The position numbers were made by a program, and so were the translations under genes. Under the pieces are notes generated by a model that ran no database searches, was not told the DNA's origin, and saw only the letters and a program-made list of their open reading frames with translations. A stretch of DNA of 64,000 bases from Corallococcus sp. NCRR (GTDB taxonomy: Bacteria; Myxococcota; Myxococcia; Myxococcales; Myxococcaceae): assembly GCF_026965535.1 (NCBI RefSeq), contig NZ_CP114039.1, positions 6,944,001-7,008,000 of the forward strand, written 5' to 3'. Position 1 is the first letter of the stretch. Every line of letters starts with the position of its first letter. Shown piece by piece: positions 18,448 through 28,169 of this stretch.

Positions 18448-20118
18448 TCACCCCCGACGCTGGAGGCTCCACGCCGCGGTGCAGAAGGCATACGTCGTCG
18501 GGTGCGTCGCGCCCATCAACAGCTTGAGCAACGACAGCTTCGCGCGAGCGCCGCCGTAGCGCACCAGCTCGAAGTCGTCCGACGGGACGCGCGCCTCTTC
18601 CAGCGCGTGGCGGCAGACCTCCTCGAAGCCGCCGATGCGGTCCACCAGCCCCGCCTCCTTCGCGCGCAGCCCCGAGTACACGCGCCCCTCCGCGCGCTGG
18701 TGGATCTCCTCCTTCGTCCGGCCGCGTGCCTGGGCCACCAGCTCCAGGAAGGACTGGTAGCTCTCCTCCACCTCGCGCTCCAGCGCGGCGCGCTCCTGAG
18801 GCGTGAAGCCTCGCGACGAGGAGAAGAACGCGGCGTTCTCGCCCCGGGCCAGCGTGGTGCGGTGGATGCCCAGCTTCTCCAGCAGGTCCCCGTACTCGAA
18901 CTTGCCCACGAACACGCCAATGGAGCCCACCACGGCGTGGGGCGCGGACCAGATCTCCTTCGCGCCAATGGCCGCCATGTAGCCGCCGCTCGCGCAGATC
19001 TGATCCACGTACGCGATGACGGGCTTCTGCTTCGCCACGCGCTTCACGGCTTCCAGAATCTGCTCGGACGCGAGCGCGGATCCGCCGGGGCTGCCCACCG
19101 CCAGCACCACGGCCTTCGCGCGCGGATCCCTGCCCGCCTTGCGCAGCGCCTTCACCACCGAGTCCGCCGCCGCGAACCGGCCCGCGCCGCCGCTGCCCGG
19201 GATGATGATGCCCGCCACGTCCACCACCGCCAGCCGGGGCTTGCGGCGCAGCCGGCGCCACTTCACCGGCGGGAACGCGAGCGTCGCCAGGTACGCGTCA
19301 TAGGTGGGGACTGGCGGCTCCTCGTCCTTCTTCGCCTCCAGCCCCAGGTGCGCGCCCAGGTCCGCCTCGTGGACCAGCCCGTCCACCAACCCCGCCTCCA
19401 CCGCCCGCTTCGCGCTGTAGGGCCCCGCGTCGATGAGCGCCCGGGCCTCGTCCGGCGTCTTGCCCCGGTCGCGGGAGATGGCCTCCACCAGCACGGCGTA
19501 GCGCTCGTCCAGGAAGGACTCCAGCGTCTGGCGCTGGATGTCGGACACCTTGCCGTCCGTGAAGAGCTCCGGCGCCGTCTTGTAGTCGCCGCGCCGCGCG
19601 AAGTGCGCGTGGATGCCCACCCGTCCAAAGGCCTCGCCCAGCACGGTGGCCTCGGCGGCGTAGCCCACCAACTCCACCCGGCCCATGGGGGCGAGCAACA
19701 CCTCGTCCGCCGCGCCCAGCACGGGGTAGCCGTCCGTGTCCACCATCACTGCCCAGGACACCACCCGCTTGCCGGCGGCCTGGAAGTCCGACAGCAGGGT
19801 GCGCAGGGCCTCGCGCTTCGCGTCCGGGATGGCCAGGCCCTCCAGCTCCAGGAGGATGCCCTCGACCTTGGGGTCCGCGGCCAGCACCTTGAGTGCATGG
19901 CCCAACGCCTCCAGTGAGGTCACCGTGGCGGGCTCCGGCGCGGCGCCGCCGATACGGAACCGTTGCACGGGGCGCGGGCGGTACGGGAGCTCGCCCGCGA
20001 GCCGGAAGCGGATCCACGTGGGTCTTTTGCGCGCCGCCATCAGACGAAAGGGCAGGCCCAGGAGCAGCCGCAGCCCCAGGAGGAGGTTCGTCAGCAGGAG
20101 GAAGGGAAGGCGGAGCAT
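18448..20118 (-). CDS. sppA: Signal peptide peptidase SppA, long form
   Basis: 556 residues with a hydrophobic N-terminal anchor ([20 protein letters not shown]) and two S49 domains. The first contains the candidate general-base lysine in [11 protein letters not shown] (about residue 180). The second has [12 protein letters not shown] and the nucleophile serine in CASGGYMAA, followed by [12 protein letters not shown]. This is the double-domain architecture of E. coli-type SppA, which degrades cleaved signal peptides in the membrane. It appears monocistronic and is divergent from the small membrane protein gene at 20198. Confidence 0.9.
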   Translation of the reverse strand: MLRLPFLLLTNLLLGLRLLLGLPFRLMAARKRPTWIRFRLAGELPYRPRPVQRFRIGGAAPEPATVTSLEALGHALKVLAADPKVEGILLELEGLAIPDAKREALRTLLSDFQAAGKRVVSWAVMVDTDGYPVLGAADEVLLAPMGRVELVGYAAEATVLGEAFGRVGIHAHFARRGDYKTAPELFTDGKVSDIQRQTLESFLDERYAVLVEAISRDRGKTPDEARALIDAGPYSAKRAVEAGLVDGLVHEADLGAHLGLEAKKDEEPPVPTYDAYLATLAFPPVKWRRLRRKPRLAVVDVAGIIIPGSGGAGRFAAADSVVKALRKAGRDPRAKAVVLAVGSPGGSALASEQILEAVKRVAKQKPVIAYVDQICASGGYMAAIGAKEIWSAPHAVVGSIGVFVGKFEYGDLLEKLGIHRTTLARGENAAFFSSSRGFTPQERAALEREVEESYQSFLELVAQARGRTKEEIHQRAEGRVYSGLRAKEAGLVDRIGGFEEVCRHALEEARVPSDDFELVRYGGARAKLSLLKLLMGATHPTTYAFCTAAWSLQRRG

Positions 20119-20197
20119 GCGGCGCGCGTAACGCCCCGGGCCGGGCGAAGCAACCCCTGTTCACCCGCGCCGGGAGGCTCTGTTAGGCTGAAGGCCC

Positions 20198-20551
20198 ATG
20201 CCCTCCCCCTCCCTCCCCCGGCTTGTCCTCGTCCTCGCCCTTGTCTGGGGCGGCGCTGTCCTGGCGCAGCCCCAGCGCCGGCAGCCCCAGGAGTTCCAGA
20301 ACCGCAAGGAGTTGACCCAGGAAGAGAAGGACGCCGCCAAGGCGCGCGCCATGGGCAACAACCTCAACGGTTACGGCAAGGACGTGCAGATCAAGGAGAC
20401 GCCCATCCCCTGGATGGCCATTGGCCTCGTGGGCATCGTCTTCCTCGTCGCCGCGCCCTTCGCCATCCGCGCCTACCGCGGCACCGTGCGCGAGATGTCG
20501 GACGCCAACACCTTCGGCGCCCGCGGCAACGCCACCGAGGACGAGGCTTAA
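20198..20551 (+). CDS. Small hypothetical membrane protein
   Basis: 117 residues with a signal peptide (MPSPSLPRLVLVLALVWGGAVLAQ), a charged periplasmic stretch (QNRKELTQEEKDAAKARAMG), then a transmembrane helix (about residues 70-88, WMAIGLVGIVFLVAAPFAI) and a short cytoplasmic tail. No known family. It lies 80 bases from the divergent sppA start and converges on rtcA. Confidence 0.7.
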   Translation: MPSPSLPRLVLVLALVWGGAVLAQPQRRQPQEFQNRKELTQEEKDAAKARAMGNNLNGYGKDVQIKETPIPWMAIGLVGIVFLVAAPFAIRAYRGTVREMSDANTFGARGNATEDEA

Positions 20552-20561
20552 GAAGCCCTCC

Positions 20562-21638
20562 TCACGCCGGGCGGATCTCCACGCTCCCGCCCGGCTCCAC
20601 CTGGACGTGCACCGGCAGGAAGCGCCGCAGCACCTCCGCCTGGACCGTCAGCGCGTCGGTGATGCGCGCGGCGGTGAAGCGCGTGGTGCCCGGCGTCACC
20701 GCCCCCAGCCTCCCCGACGCCAGGAGCGCCGCCGGCAGCAGCAGTTGTTCCGCCAGGTGCTCGTCGAGCGCGCCGCCCGTCTCCATGAAGCGGGTCAGCG
20801 CCTCCGCCGCCTCGCGCCCCACTCCTTCGGCGTCCAGGCCCCGCTCGCCCAGGGACGTGAAGCCGGCCACGGTGTGCTCGAACTGCGCCAGCACGAAGGT
20901 CGCGGAGCCCTGTGAGCGCGTCACCGCCAGCGGCCGGTTGTCCGCCTCCGCCAGGATGCCCCGCTCGCGCAGCGCGGCCACTGCGGCGCGGGACTGACGC
21001 TCCGCCACCGCGAAGGGCAGCCCGCCCACGAAGGACATCACCCGCACCTCGCGCAGCACGCCGCGCGCGGGCAGATCCACGCGCACGGGCGGTTCGGCCG
21101 GGGCGCCCACCTCCGCGGTGAATTCGCCCGCGCCCTCCGGCAGGAAGCCCGCGTGGGTGAGCGACAGCTGCACGGGCAGCCCGTACGCGCGCGCCACCGG
21201 CAGCCAGGCGCCGACGAGCGCGTGGAAGCTGGGCCCGGCCCTCAGGTGCGTGGCGCCTCGCAGCGTGAGCCGTCCGCCGCCCGCGAGCGCCAGCGGGTAC
21301 ACCAGGCACTGGAAGAGCCGGGGCGTGCTGCCGGACGCGCCGGCCTCCAGCAGGTAGTCCCCCGCGCGCACCGGGCCGGGGGTGAAGCGCAGCTCCGTGG
21401 AGCCCACGACGGCGCCTTCGCTGGTGCCGCCGCTCAGCGCCTCCGCGCCGCGCACGTAGGCCAGGTGATGGGGACGCAGGCCCGGCGGGTCGCGGTGCTC
21501 GCGCAGCCCGCTGAGCTGGAACGGACGGCCGGTGATGAGCGACAGGGACAGCGCGGAGCGGAGGACGTGGCCGCCCCCCTCCCCCACCTCTCCGTCGAGC
21601 AACACCCGCCCGGCGCCGGGCCGGTCGTGACCGGTCAT
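20562..21638 (-). CDS. rtcA: RNA 3'-terminal phosphate cyclase
   Basis: 358 residues. Family signatures: GEVGEGGGHVLRSALSLSLITGRPF at the N-terminus, the PPGLRPHHLAYV segment, and the histidine of GGALDEHLAEQLLLPAALL, where the covalent AMP forms. RtcA uses ATP to convert RNA 3'-phosphate ends to 2',3'-cyclic phosphates. The usual neighbours RtcB and RtcR are not in this window, so here it is an orphan gene. Confidence 0.92.
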   Translation of the reverse strand: MTGHDRPGAGRVLLDGEVGEGGGHVLRSALSLSLITGRPFQLSGLREHRDPPGLRPHHLAYVRGAEALSGGTSEGAVVGSTELRFTPGPVRAGDYLLEAGASGSTPRLFQCLVYPLALAGGGRLTLRGATHLRAGPSFHALVGAWLPVARAYGLPVQLSLTHAGFLPEGAGEFTAEVGAPAEPPVRVDLPARGVLREVRVMSFVGGLPFAVAERQSRAAVAALRERGILAEADNRPLAVTRSQGSATFVLAQFEHTVAGFTSLGERGLDAEGVGREAAEALTRFMETGGALDEHLAEQLLLPAALLASGRLGAVTPGTTRFTAARITDALTVQAEVLRRFLPVHVQVEPGGSVEIRPA

Positions 21639-21702
21639 GTCCCTCCCGTCATCTGGTGGCGGGCGCGCAGCCTAGCAGACCGCGCGCGAGTGGACCGGGG
21701 AT

Positions 21703-23637
21703 CTACTCGTCCAACGCGGGCAGGACGTTCACCTTCAACGCACTGGGCTGGGCCGCCGTGTGGTGCAGCCGGTGCATCGCGCGCACGAAGTCGGTGGGCT
21801 TCGCCTCGAAGATGTTGGGCACGAAGGTCTGCGGGTTGCGGTCGACAAAGGGGAACCAGCTCGACTGCACCTGCACCATCAGCCGGTGGCCGCGCTGGAA
21901 GGTGTGGAACACGTCGTTGATGACGAAGCGCACCTTCGTCACCTCGTTGGGTGTGAAGGGCTTGGGCTGGGAGTAGCTGTCGCGGAAGCGGCCGCGGAAC
22001 GGCTCGCCGCGCACCAGCGTCTGCTGCGCGCCCCGGTCGCGCTCGCCGGAGTGCTCCTGCTCCTTCGTCCAGCCGGGCACCTTCCCCGGGTTCACGTCCA
22101 CCAGCTTCACCACCCAGTCCGCGTCACTGCCCGTCGTGGAGACCCACAGCTCCGCCTCCAGCGGGCCCGCGAGCGTGAGGTCCTGGGTCAGCGGCTCCGT
22201 CTGGTACGTGAGCACGTCCGGCCGGCGCGAGGCGAAGCGCTGATCCTCCGTCATGTACGACTTGGACCAGCCGGGGTTCAGGTCCTGCGTGTACGGCACG
22301 GGCCGGGCCGGGTCGCTCACGTATTCGTCGAACGACGGCGCTGGTGCCTTGGGCGCCTGGAACGTCAGCGCGCCCTGGGGCTGGAAGTACAGGCGCGCCT
22401 CCTTCGTGCCCTTGGGCGGCCAGGCGTCCAGCCGGCGCCAGCGGTTGGCGCCGCCCTCGAAGACGAACGCCTCCGGCACGGCCGCGTCCGGGCCGCCCTT
22501 GAGGTGCTGCTTGAAGAAGGCCAGCACCAGGTCCTGGTACTGGGCGCTGGTGGGGAAGCCGAAGTCCGCGTCCCCCAGCGACGTGCCTTCCGAGCGCATC
22601 CAGCCGCCGTGGGGCCAGGGGCCCATCACCAGCGTGTTGGCGATGCCGGGGTTCTGCTTCTCGATGGCGGCGTACGTGCGCAGCGGCCCGTAGAGGTCCT
22701 CCGTGTCGTACCAGCCGCCCACCACCATCACCGCCGCCTTGATGTTCTTCAGGTGCGGCAGCAGGTTCCGCGCCTGCCAGAAGGCGTCGTAGTTGGGGTG
22801 CGCGACGAAGTCCTTCCAGAAGGCGATGTCGCCGTGGAAGTGCTTCGCGTCCGCGTTGGACAGCGGGCCCAGGTCCAGGAAGAACTGGTAGGCGTCCGGG
22901 GTGCCGAAGTCGAAGGGCTTCCAGTCCGTGTCGTCGGTGGGCGCGGGGCGGGGCTTGCCGAAGCTGGAGAAGAAGCTGAACGCGAGCTGGAGGTTGAAGG
23001 CGCCATGCCGGTGCATGTCGTCCCAGAACCAGTCCGCGATGGGCGCCTGCGGCGACACGGCCTTGAGCGCGGGGTGCGAATCGATGGCGCCCGCGGACGA
23101 ATAGAAGCCCGGATAGGACACGCCCCACATGCCCACCTTGCCGTTGTTGTGGGGCACGCGCTTCACCAGCCAGTCGAGCGTGTCGTATGTGTCGCTGCTC
23201 TCGTCCACCTCCTTGCCGCGCTTGGTGTCGCGGTGGGGGCGCACGTTGACGAACTCACCCTCGGACATGAACCGGCCGCGCACGTCCTGGAAGGCGAAGA
23301 TGAAGCCCTCCTTCTCGAAGCCGGGCAGGCTCAGCGTCCTGGGATAGCGGCCGGCTCCATACGGCCCCACGGAGTACGGCGTGCGCGTCAGCAGCACGGG
23401 GTAGCGCTTCTGGGGGCTCGCGTCGTTGGGCACGTAGAACGTCGTGAAGAGCTTCACGCCGTCACGCATGGGGATGCGCACCTCGTACTTCGTGAAGCGC
23501 GCCCGGAGGGACGCGGCGCGCTCATCCTCGGGGCTCGCGGGCGGCTTGGGCGGCGCGGCGGGGGCCTGCGCGAGCGCGGGGCCGGACAGCGAGAACAGCG
23601 CGAGCGCGGCCAGAAGGCCGCGGGGGTGGAAGGACAT
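21703..23637 (-). CDS. CocE/NonD family hydrolase (X-Pro peptidase type), exported
   Basis: 644 residues with a signal peptide (MSFHPRGLLAALALFSLSGPALA). The alpha/beta-hydrolase domain has the nucleophile serine in GMWGVSYPGFYSS (about residue 170), the acid in GGWYDTEDLYG and the histidine in GPWPHGGW. A C-terminal jelly-roll domain, typical of cocaine esterase and X-prolyl dipeptidyl aminopeptidase, follows from about residue 420. Probably a periplasmic or secreted acyl/peptide hydrolase, consistent with a predatory proteolytic lifestyle. A GAGGGGAGC ribosome site precedes the ATG at 23637. Confidence 0.9.
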   Translation of the reverse strand: MSFHPRGLLAALALFSLSGPALAQAPAAPPKPPASPEDERAASLRARFTKYEVRIPMRDGVKLFTTFYVPNDASPQKRYPVLLTRTPYSVGPYGAGRYPRTLSLPGFEKEGFIFAFQDVRGRFMSEGEFVNVRPHRDTKRGKEVDESSDTYDTLDWLVKRVPHNNGKVGMWGVSYPGFYSSAGAIDSHPALKAVSPQAPIADWFWDDMHRHGAFNLQLAFSFFSSFGKPRPAPTDDTDWKPFDFGTPDAYQFFLDLGPLSNADAKHFHGDIAFWKDFVAHPNYDAFWQARNLLPHLKNIKAAVMVVGGWYDTEDLYGPLRTYAAIEKQNPGIANTLVMGPWPHGGWMRSEGTSLGDADFGFPTSAQYQDLVLAFFKQHLKGGPDAAVPEAFVFEGGANRWRRLDAWPPKGTKEARLYFQPQGALTFQAPKAPAPSFDEYVSDPARPVPYTQDLNPGWSKSYMTEDQRFASRRPDVLTYQTEPLTQDLTLAGPLEAELWVSTTGSDADWVVKLVDVNPGKVPGWTKEQEHSGERDRGAQQTLVRGEPFRGRFRDSYSQPKPFTPNEVTKVRFVINDVFHTFQRGHRLMVQVQSSWFPFVDRNPQTFVPNIFEAKPTDFVRAMHRLHHTAAQPSALKVNVLPALDE

Positions 23638-23809
23638 GCTCCCCTCCTCTTGCGGAAGAAAACGCGGGGGATGATGCGGAGGAGCGCCATCTTGGGCGAT
23701 GCCGCCAGGGCACGGAAGCCGGAACGCCCGCCGCGTCGCGCCGCCCGATTGATTTGCGGGTCACGCCATGCGCGGTCCATGCTCCCGCTCCGGGAGGATT
23801 GGGATTTTC

Positions 23810-24304
23810 ATGGCCAAGATGCTGAAAGAAGGGGATGCGGTTCCGGATGTCACCCTGCAGGGGCCGGGCGGCGCGCCGGTGCGCCTGCGAGACCTGCTGG
23901 GCGACAAGGCGATGGTCATCTACTTCTATCCGAGGGACGACTCCCCGGGATGTACGGTCCAGGCCTGCAGCCTGAGGGATCAGTACCAGGACTTCACGGA
24001 CGCGGGCGCGGACGTGGTGGGCATCAGCAGCGACTCCGCGGAGTCCCACGAGAAGTTCGTCGCGAAGTACCGCCTCCCCTTCCGCCTTCTCAGCGACCCG
24101 GATGGCGCGGCGCGCAAGGCCTTCGGGGTGGGCACCAACTTCCTGGGGCTCCTGCCCGGGCGGGTGACGTTCGTCGCGGACAAGGGCGGCACCATCCGCT
24201 ACGCGTTCGACTCGCAGATCCAGGTGAAGAAGCACGCCGAGCACGCGCTGGATGTCGTCCGGTCGCTCACGGGCCAGGGAGCCGCTCCCACCCGTCCTGC
24301 CTGA
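23810..24304 (+). CDS. bcp: Peroxiredoxin, BCP/PrxQ type
   Basis: 164 residues from the ATG at 23810 (MAKMLKEGDAV...), preceded by GGGAGG. The peroxidatic cysteine is C48 in DDSPGCTVQAC and the resolving cysteine is C53, five residues later, as in PrxQ/BCP enzymes. It reduces hydrogen peroxide and organic hydroperoxides using thioredoxin. Divergent from the CocE-like gene; the 172-base gap between them shows no clear promoter. Confidence 0.93.
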   Translation: MAKMLKEGDAVPDVTLQGPGGAPVRLRDLLGDKAMVIYFYPRDDSPGCTVQACSLRDQYQDFTDAGADVVGISSDSAESHEKFVAKYRLPFRLLSDPDGAARKAFGVGTNFLGLLPGRVTFVADKGGTIRYAFDSQIQVKKHAEHALDVVRSLTGQGAAPTRPA

Positions 24305-24426
24305 CAGACGTGTTCTGCGTGCGTTTCCCGGTAGACTGATTCCCGTCGTCCTGGCCGTGGGAGCCGGGACGCCGCACCCCCGTCGCGAGCAACATCGAGC
24401 ACGACGGGTGGGCCGGAGGTCATGCC

Positions 24427-25905
24427 ATGCGGTTGCACTGGTTGCTGGGACTGTCACTGTGCGTCGGAGGCTGCGCGAGCCTGACGAAGGACCTCCATGA
24501 CGACACGCCGGAGGATGAGGAGGTCCCCACCGAGGAGACGGTGTACCTGGTCCCGCTGGACGAGGCCCTCTTCACCATGCGGCGCGTCTTCGAGGAGCAG
24601 CGCTACGACGTCTTCGAGCGCGCGGACCACAACGAGCTCTACACATCCGCGCACGAGCCCGGGGTGAACCTCCCCGGCAACCGCACCTACGAGCGCTACT
24701 TCGTGAAGGGCGCGTCGCTGGGGCCCCGCCAGTCGGTCATCCGCGTCTTCCGCCTGCGCTACCGCGAGCAGGACACCAACATCGAGGTGAAGCCCAAGTG
24801 GCTCAACGAGCGCATCCAGGACGAGGAGAAGTACCTCTCCCGCAAGACGTTCGAGCGCTTCACGTTCGAGGGCGTGCCGGACATGGAGGGCTTCAAGATG
24901 GTGCGCGGCACGCGCGACCTGCCGCTGGAGCGCAAGCTGTTGGCGAAGCTGGAGATGGTGCCGTCGCTGGAGCTGGTGGGTGGCAGGACGACGGCGCCCG
25001 TGCGCGCGGTGCAGGTGGAGGGCTGGGATGACGACACGGCCCAGCCGCCGCCGGTGAAGTGCGGCGAGCCGCTGCAGGGCGTGGAGCCGCTGCTCACGGC
25101 CGGGAACACGGTGCTGGTGGGAGATCCGCTGGGCACGCGCGAGCTGCCGGAGATCGCCACGCGGATGCTGTGCGACGCGGTGGAGAAGAAGCTGCCGGTG
25201 GCGCTGGCGCTGTCCATGCCGTCGGAGGACCAGGGCGCGCTGGACGACTACCTGGCGAGCGCGGGCCACGGCCCGGACCTGGAGCGGCTGCTGGTGGTGA
25301 GCTCGTTCTGGCGCCGCGTGTACCAGGACGGCCGCAGCAGCGGCGCCCTGCTCCGCCTCATCGAGCAGGCCCGGAGGCTGCGCGCGCAGGGGCACGCGGT
25401 GACGGTGCTCGCGTTCGATTCGAACAACGCCTCCGGCAACGCGCGCGAGGCGGAGATGGCGAAGAACCTCATCGCGTACCGCCAGGCGAACCCGGACACG
25501 TGGCTGCTGGCGCTCGCGGGTGACGTGCATGTGCGCACGAAGCCGGTGAGCTGGAACAAGGACTTCGAGCCGCTGGGCTGGCGGCTGACGAAGGCGCTGC
25601 CGGAGTCGCCGGTGAAGGCGCTGGAGGTGGGCTTCACGCGAGGTTCGCAGTTCTCCTGCCGGTTCAACGTCTGGGAGCAGGTGGACTGCAACGTCTTCGC
25701 GCTCAGCCCGACCGCGGAGCTGCGCCAGGAGCCGGGCACGCCGCGCAAGGTGGCCCTGTTCGACAGGCCCAGCGACACGGGCTTCCACGGCCGGCTCTGG
25801 GTGGGAGCACTCAACGCCTCGCCCCCGGTCATCCAGCGCGCCGCGCCCGTGGCCCAGCAGCAGCAGGATGGCGGTGTGAAGAAGCCCGCGGACGCGGAGC
25901 ACTGA
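24427..25905 (+). CDS. Lipoprotein with degenerate TIKI/ChaN-like domain (paralogue 1)
   Basis: 492 residues with a lipoprotein signal ending VGGC (Cys 16) and a strong GGAGGT site 6 bases before the ATG. The N-terminal half (about 30-190) is a conserved unknown domain beginning YLVPLDEALF. The C-terminal half (about 235-430) resembles the ChaN/erythromycin-esterase (TIKI-like) fold: VLVGDPLGTRELPE sits where the family has a GExHGTxE motif, PVALALSMPSEDQGALDDYL follows, and LLALAGDVHVR replaces the late AGxxHxR motif. The first acidic-histidine motif is lost (GDPLG), so it may be a binding rather than a catalytic domain. Tandem with a close paralogue. Confidence 0.75.
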   Translation: MRLHWLLGLSLCVGGCASLTKDLHDDTPEDEEVPTEETVYLVPLDEALFTMRRVFEEQRYDVFERADHNELYTSAHEPGVNLPGNRTYERYFVKGASLGPRQSVIRVFRLRYREQDTNIEVKPKWLNERIQDEEKYLSRKTFERFTFEGVPDMEGFKMVRGTRDLPLERKLLAKLEMVPSLELVGGRTTAPVRAVQVEGWDDDTAQPPPVKCGEPLQGVEPLLTAGNTVLVGDPLGTRELPEIATRMLCDAVEKKLPVALALSMPSEDQGALDDYLASAGHGPDLERLLVVSSFWRRVYQDGRSSGALLRLIEQARRLRAQGHAVTVLAFDSNNASGNAREAEMAKNLIAYRQANPDTWLLALAGDVHVRTKPVSWNKDFEPLGWRLTKALPESPVKALEVGFTRGSQFSCRFNVWEQVDCNVFALSPTAELRQEPGTPRKVALFDRPSDTGFHGRLWVGALNASPPVIQRAAPVAQQQQDGGVKKPADAEH

Positions 25906-26002
25906 CACCGGGGGCGCAATTCCCTCACCCGGAGTGCTAGACTCAGGCGTCCGGGGATGGCGCCTGCCTTGGGCTGTCCCTTTCACGAAAGGGGACAGGA
26001 CC

Positions 26003-27466
26003 ATGCGGTGGCACTGGACGCTGGGGCTTCTGTGCGTGACGGGGTGCACGGGCATCTCGCGCGGATTGGATGGGGATCCGCTGGACACGGAGCCCATCCC
26101 GACCGTGGAGCGCGTGTACCTGGTGCCCCTGGACGAGGCGATGTTCGTCGCCCGCCGCCTGCTGGAAGAGCAGCGCCTGGACATCTTCGAGAACAACACC
26201 ACACATGAGCTGTACTCCCAGTCCTGGGAGATCGGCGTGAACGTGCGCGGCAACCGCACCTTCGAACGCTATCTCGTGCGCCCCGAAGAGGTCGGCCCGC
26301 GCCAGTCCATCGTGCGCATCTTCCGCCTCCAGTACCGGGAAGCGGACGACGCCGTCACACAGCAGACGCCCGAGCCGGGCAGCCAGCGGACCAACGACCA
26401 CTACTACAACCACTTCCGCGAGGTGTTCGCCCACGAGACCTTCGAGGGCGTCCCCCAGATGGAGGGCTTCAAGCTGCGCCGCGGCATCCGGGACCTGCCC
26501 CAGGAGCGCAAGCTGCTCCAACGCCTGGAGATGGTCCCTTCCCTGGAGCTGGTCGGCGGCAAGGCCTCCATCCCCGTGCGTGATGTGAAGGTCGCGGGCT
26601 GGACTCCAGAGACGCCCGAAGCCGCGCCCCGCTGCGGCGACCCCGTGGAGGGTGTGGACGCGCTGCTCACGCAGGGGAGCACCGTGTTGGTCGCGGACCC
26701 CATGGGCACGCGCGAGCTGCCGGACGCCGCCGCCCGGATGCTCTGCGACGCCACCGCGAAGAAGCTCCCCGTGGCGCTGGCCCTGTCCGTGCCGTCCGTG
26801 GATCAAGGCGCGCTGGACGAGTACCTCACCAGCGCTGGCACGAACGCGGACCTGGAGCGACTGCTCGTGCTGAGCGACTTCTTCCGGCGCGTGGATCAGG
26901 ACGGGCGCAGCAGCGCGGGCGTCATCCACCTGCTGGAGGCCGCGCGCCGCCTGCGGGCCCAGGGCCATGCCGTGTCGGTGGTGGCGTTCGACTCCAAGCA
27001 GGCCGCGGGCAACGCGCGTGAGGAGGAGATGGCCGCGAACCTCATCGCCTTCCGCAAGGAGAACCCGGACGCGTGGATGCTGGTGCTCGCGGGTGACGTG
27101 CACGTGCGCACCGGCGGCGTGAACTGGGATTCGAAGTTCGAACCCATGGGCCACCGCCTTTCGGCCGCCCTGCCCTCCTCGTCCGTGAAGGCACTGGACG
27201 TGGGCTTCGCGCGCGGCGCTCATTACGCCTGCCGCTTCAACGTCTGGCAGCAGGTGGACTGCGACGTGCACGGCATCAACCCGTCGGCGGAAGGACGCCA
27301 GGAGCCGAACACGCCGCGCAAGGTCGCCCTCTTCGACGCGCCGGGCGAGACGGGCTTCCACGGCCGGCTCTACCTGGGCACGCTGAGCCCGTCCCTGCCC
27401 GTCCTCCAACGCGCCTCGAAGCCCGTGGTCCAGCAGCAGGCCCCCGCGAAGCCCGCTGAACACTGA
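26003..27466 (+). CDS. Lipoprotein with degenerate TIKI/ChaN-like domain (paralogue 2)
   Basis: 487 residues from the ATG at 26003; signal ending VTGC (Cys 15). It is collinear with the preceding gene along its length. Shared landmarks are YLVPLDEA, RGNRTFERYLV, PRQSIVRIFRLQYRE, ADPMGTRELPD in place of GDPLGTRELPE, and LVLAGDVHVR. This is an old tandem duplication. Both upstream regions contain the hexamer TAGACT, which could be a shared -10-like element. The histidine of the first TIKI-type motif is missing here too. Function unknown; it precedes the HNH/SUKH module by about 50 bases. Confidence 0.75.
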   Translation: MRWHWTLGLLCVTGCTGISRGLDGDPLDTEPIPTVERVYLVPLDEAMFVARRLLEEQRLDIFENNTTHELYSQSWEIGVNVRGNRTFERYLVRPEEVGPRQSIVRIFRLQYREADDAVTQQTPEPGSQRTNDHYYNHFREVFAHETFEGVPQMEGFKLRRGIRDLPQERKLLQRLEMVPSLELVGGKASIPVRDVKVAGWTPETPEAAPRCGDPVEGVDALLTQGSTVLVADPMGTRELPDAAARMLCDATAKKLPVALALSVPSVDQGALDEYLTSAGTNADLERLLVLSDFFRRVDQDGRSSAGVIHLLEAARRLRAQGHAVSVVAFDSKQAAGNAREEEMAANLIAFRKENPDAWMLVLAGDVHVRTGGVNWDSKFEPMGHRLSAALPSSSVKALDVGFARGAHYACRFNVWQQVDCDVHGINPSAEGRQEPNTPRKVALFDAPGETGFHGRLYLGTLSPSLPVLQRASKPVVQQQAPAKPAEH

Positions 27467-27517
27467 CCGCCACTGCGTGCCTGACCAACCTCTTTCGCCG
27501 TGTTGTCATGGAGTGCA

Positions 27518-28159
27518 ATGGCAGCCACCTCTACCCTCCGCGGCCTCGCGAACGCAGCCGTAATCCTCGCTCTCGTCGGGTGCGGCTCGGCCACTGTCGG
27601 TGGGGGCGGCAGTCCGGCGCGCGCGAAGTGGGTCGGGTCGGTCGTCAGGACGCCGGATGGAGGGCAACTCCGTACGACCATCTACTACGGGCCCTGGCAG
27701 TGCAGCGCCGCGTTCCTGTCCCGGTGCGAGTCGAAGTGCGCAGCTCAGGGCTACCCGCTCATGGGCTGCATGTGGCTGGCCGATATCAAGGGGGACTGGC
27801 AGGGGCGCTACCTCTTCATGCCCGCGGAGGCCGGCGGCCGCCTTGCCATCACCCACTGCTGCTGCGACTACCCCAAGGTGGCCGACCCCGAGAGTCTGCG
27901 GAGGGTGTGGTCGCGGTCCCGCATTCGCTTTCGTGAGGAGTGGTCGAAGGAGCTGGGCACCTGGCCAAATACCGCAGGCCGCGCGTGGCCCGGGCACCAT
28001 CTGCGCGACTTCCTCCATGGAGGGGATCCAACGGCGCCGGGAAACATCCTCCCGGTTCCCGACGACATTCACACCACCATCAACACCGAGTACCCGGCCT
28101 GCTACGCGCCCGGAGGGAAGTGGCTGACGCCCGGCCCTGCGCGCCCGTACGCGGATTGA
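27518..28159 (+). CDS. Lipoprotein with predicted HNH nuclease toxin domain
   Basis: 213 residues from the ATG at 27518 (MAATSTLRG...), chosen because GGAG stands 5 bases upstream. The lipobox LVGC gives an acylated Cys 22 followed by Gly, with no inner-membrane retention signal visible. The middle is cysteine-rich (CESKC, THCCCDYPK). The C-terminal 55 residues have GHH at 159-161, Asn 176 and His 185: His-x14-Asn-x8-His, the spacing of HNH/treble-clef nucleases, within HGGDPTAPGN...PVPDDIH. Two SMI1/KNR4-type genes follow at once, the standard partners of nuclease toxins. I infer a lipoprotein-borne DNase/RNase toxin, perhaps delivered by outer-membrane exchange. Not proven. Confidence 0.65.
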   Translation: MAATSTLRGLANAAVILALVGCGSATVGGGGSPARAKWVGSVVRTPDGGQLRTTIYYGPWQCSAAFLSRCESKCAAQGYPLMGCMWLADIKGDWQGRYLFMPAEAGGRLAITHCCCDYPKVADPESLRRVWSRSRIRFREEWSKELGTWPNTAGRAWPGHHLRDFLHGGDPTAPGNILPVPDDIHTTINTEYPACYAPGGKWLTPGPARPYAD

Positions 28160-28169
28160 GCGCGCCGCC

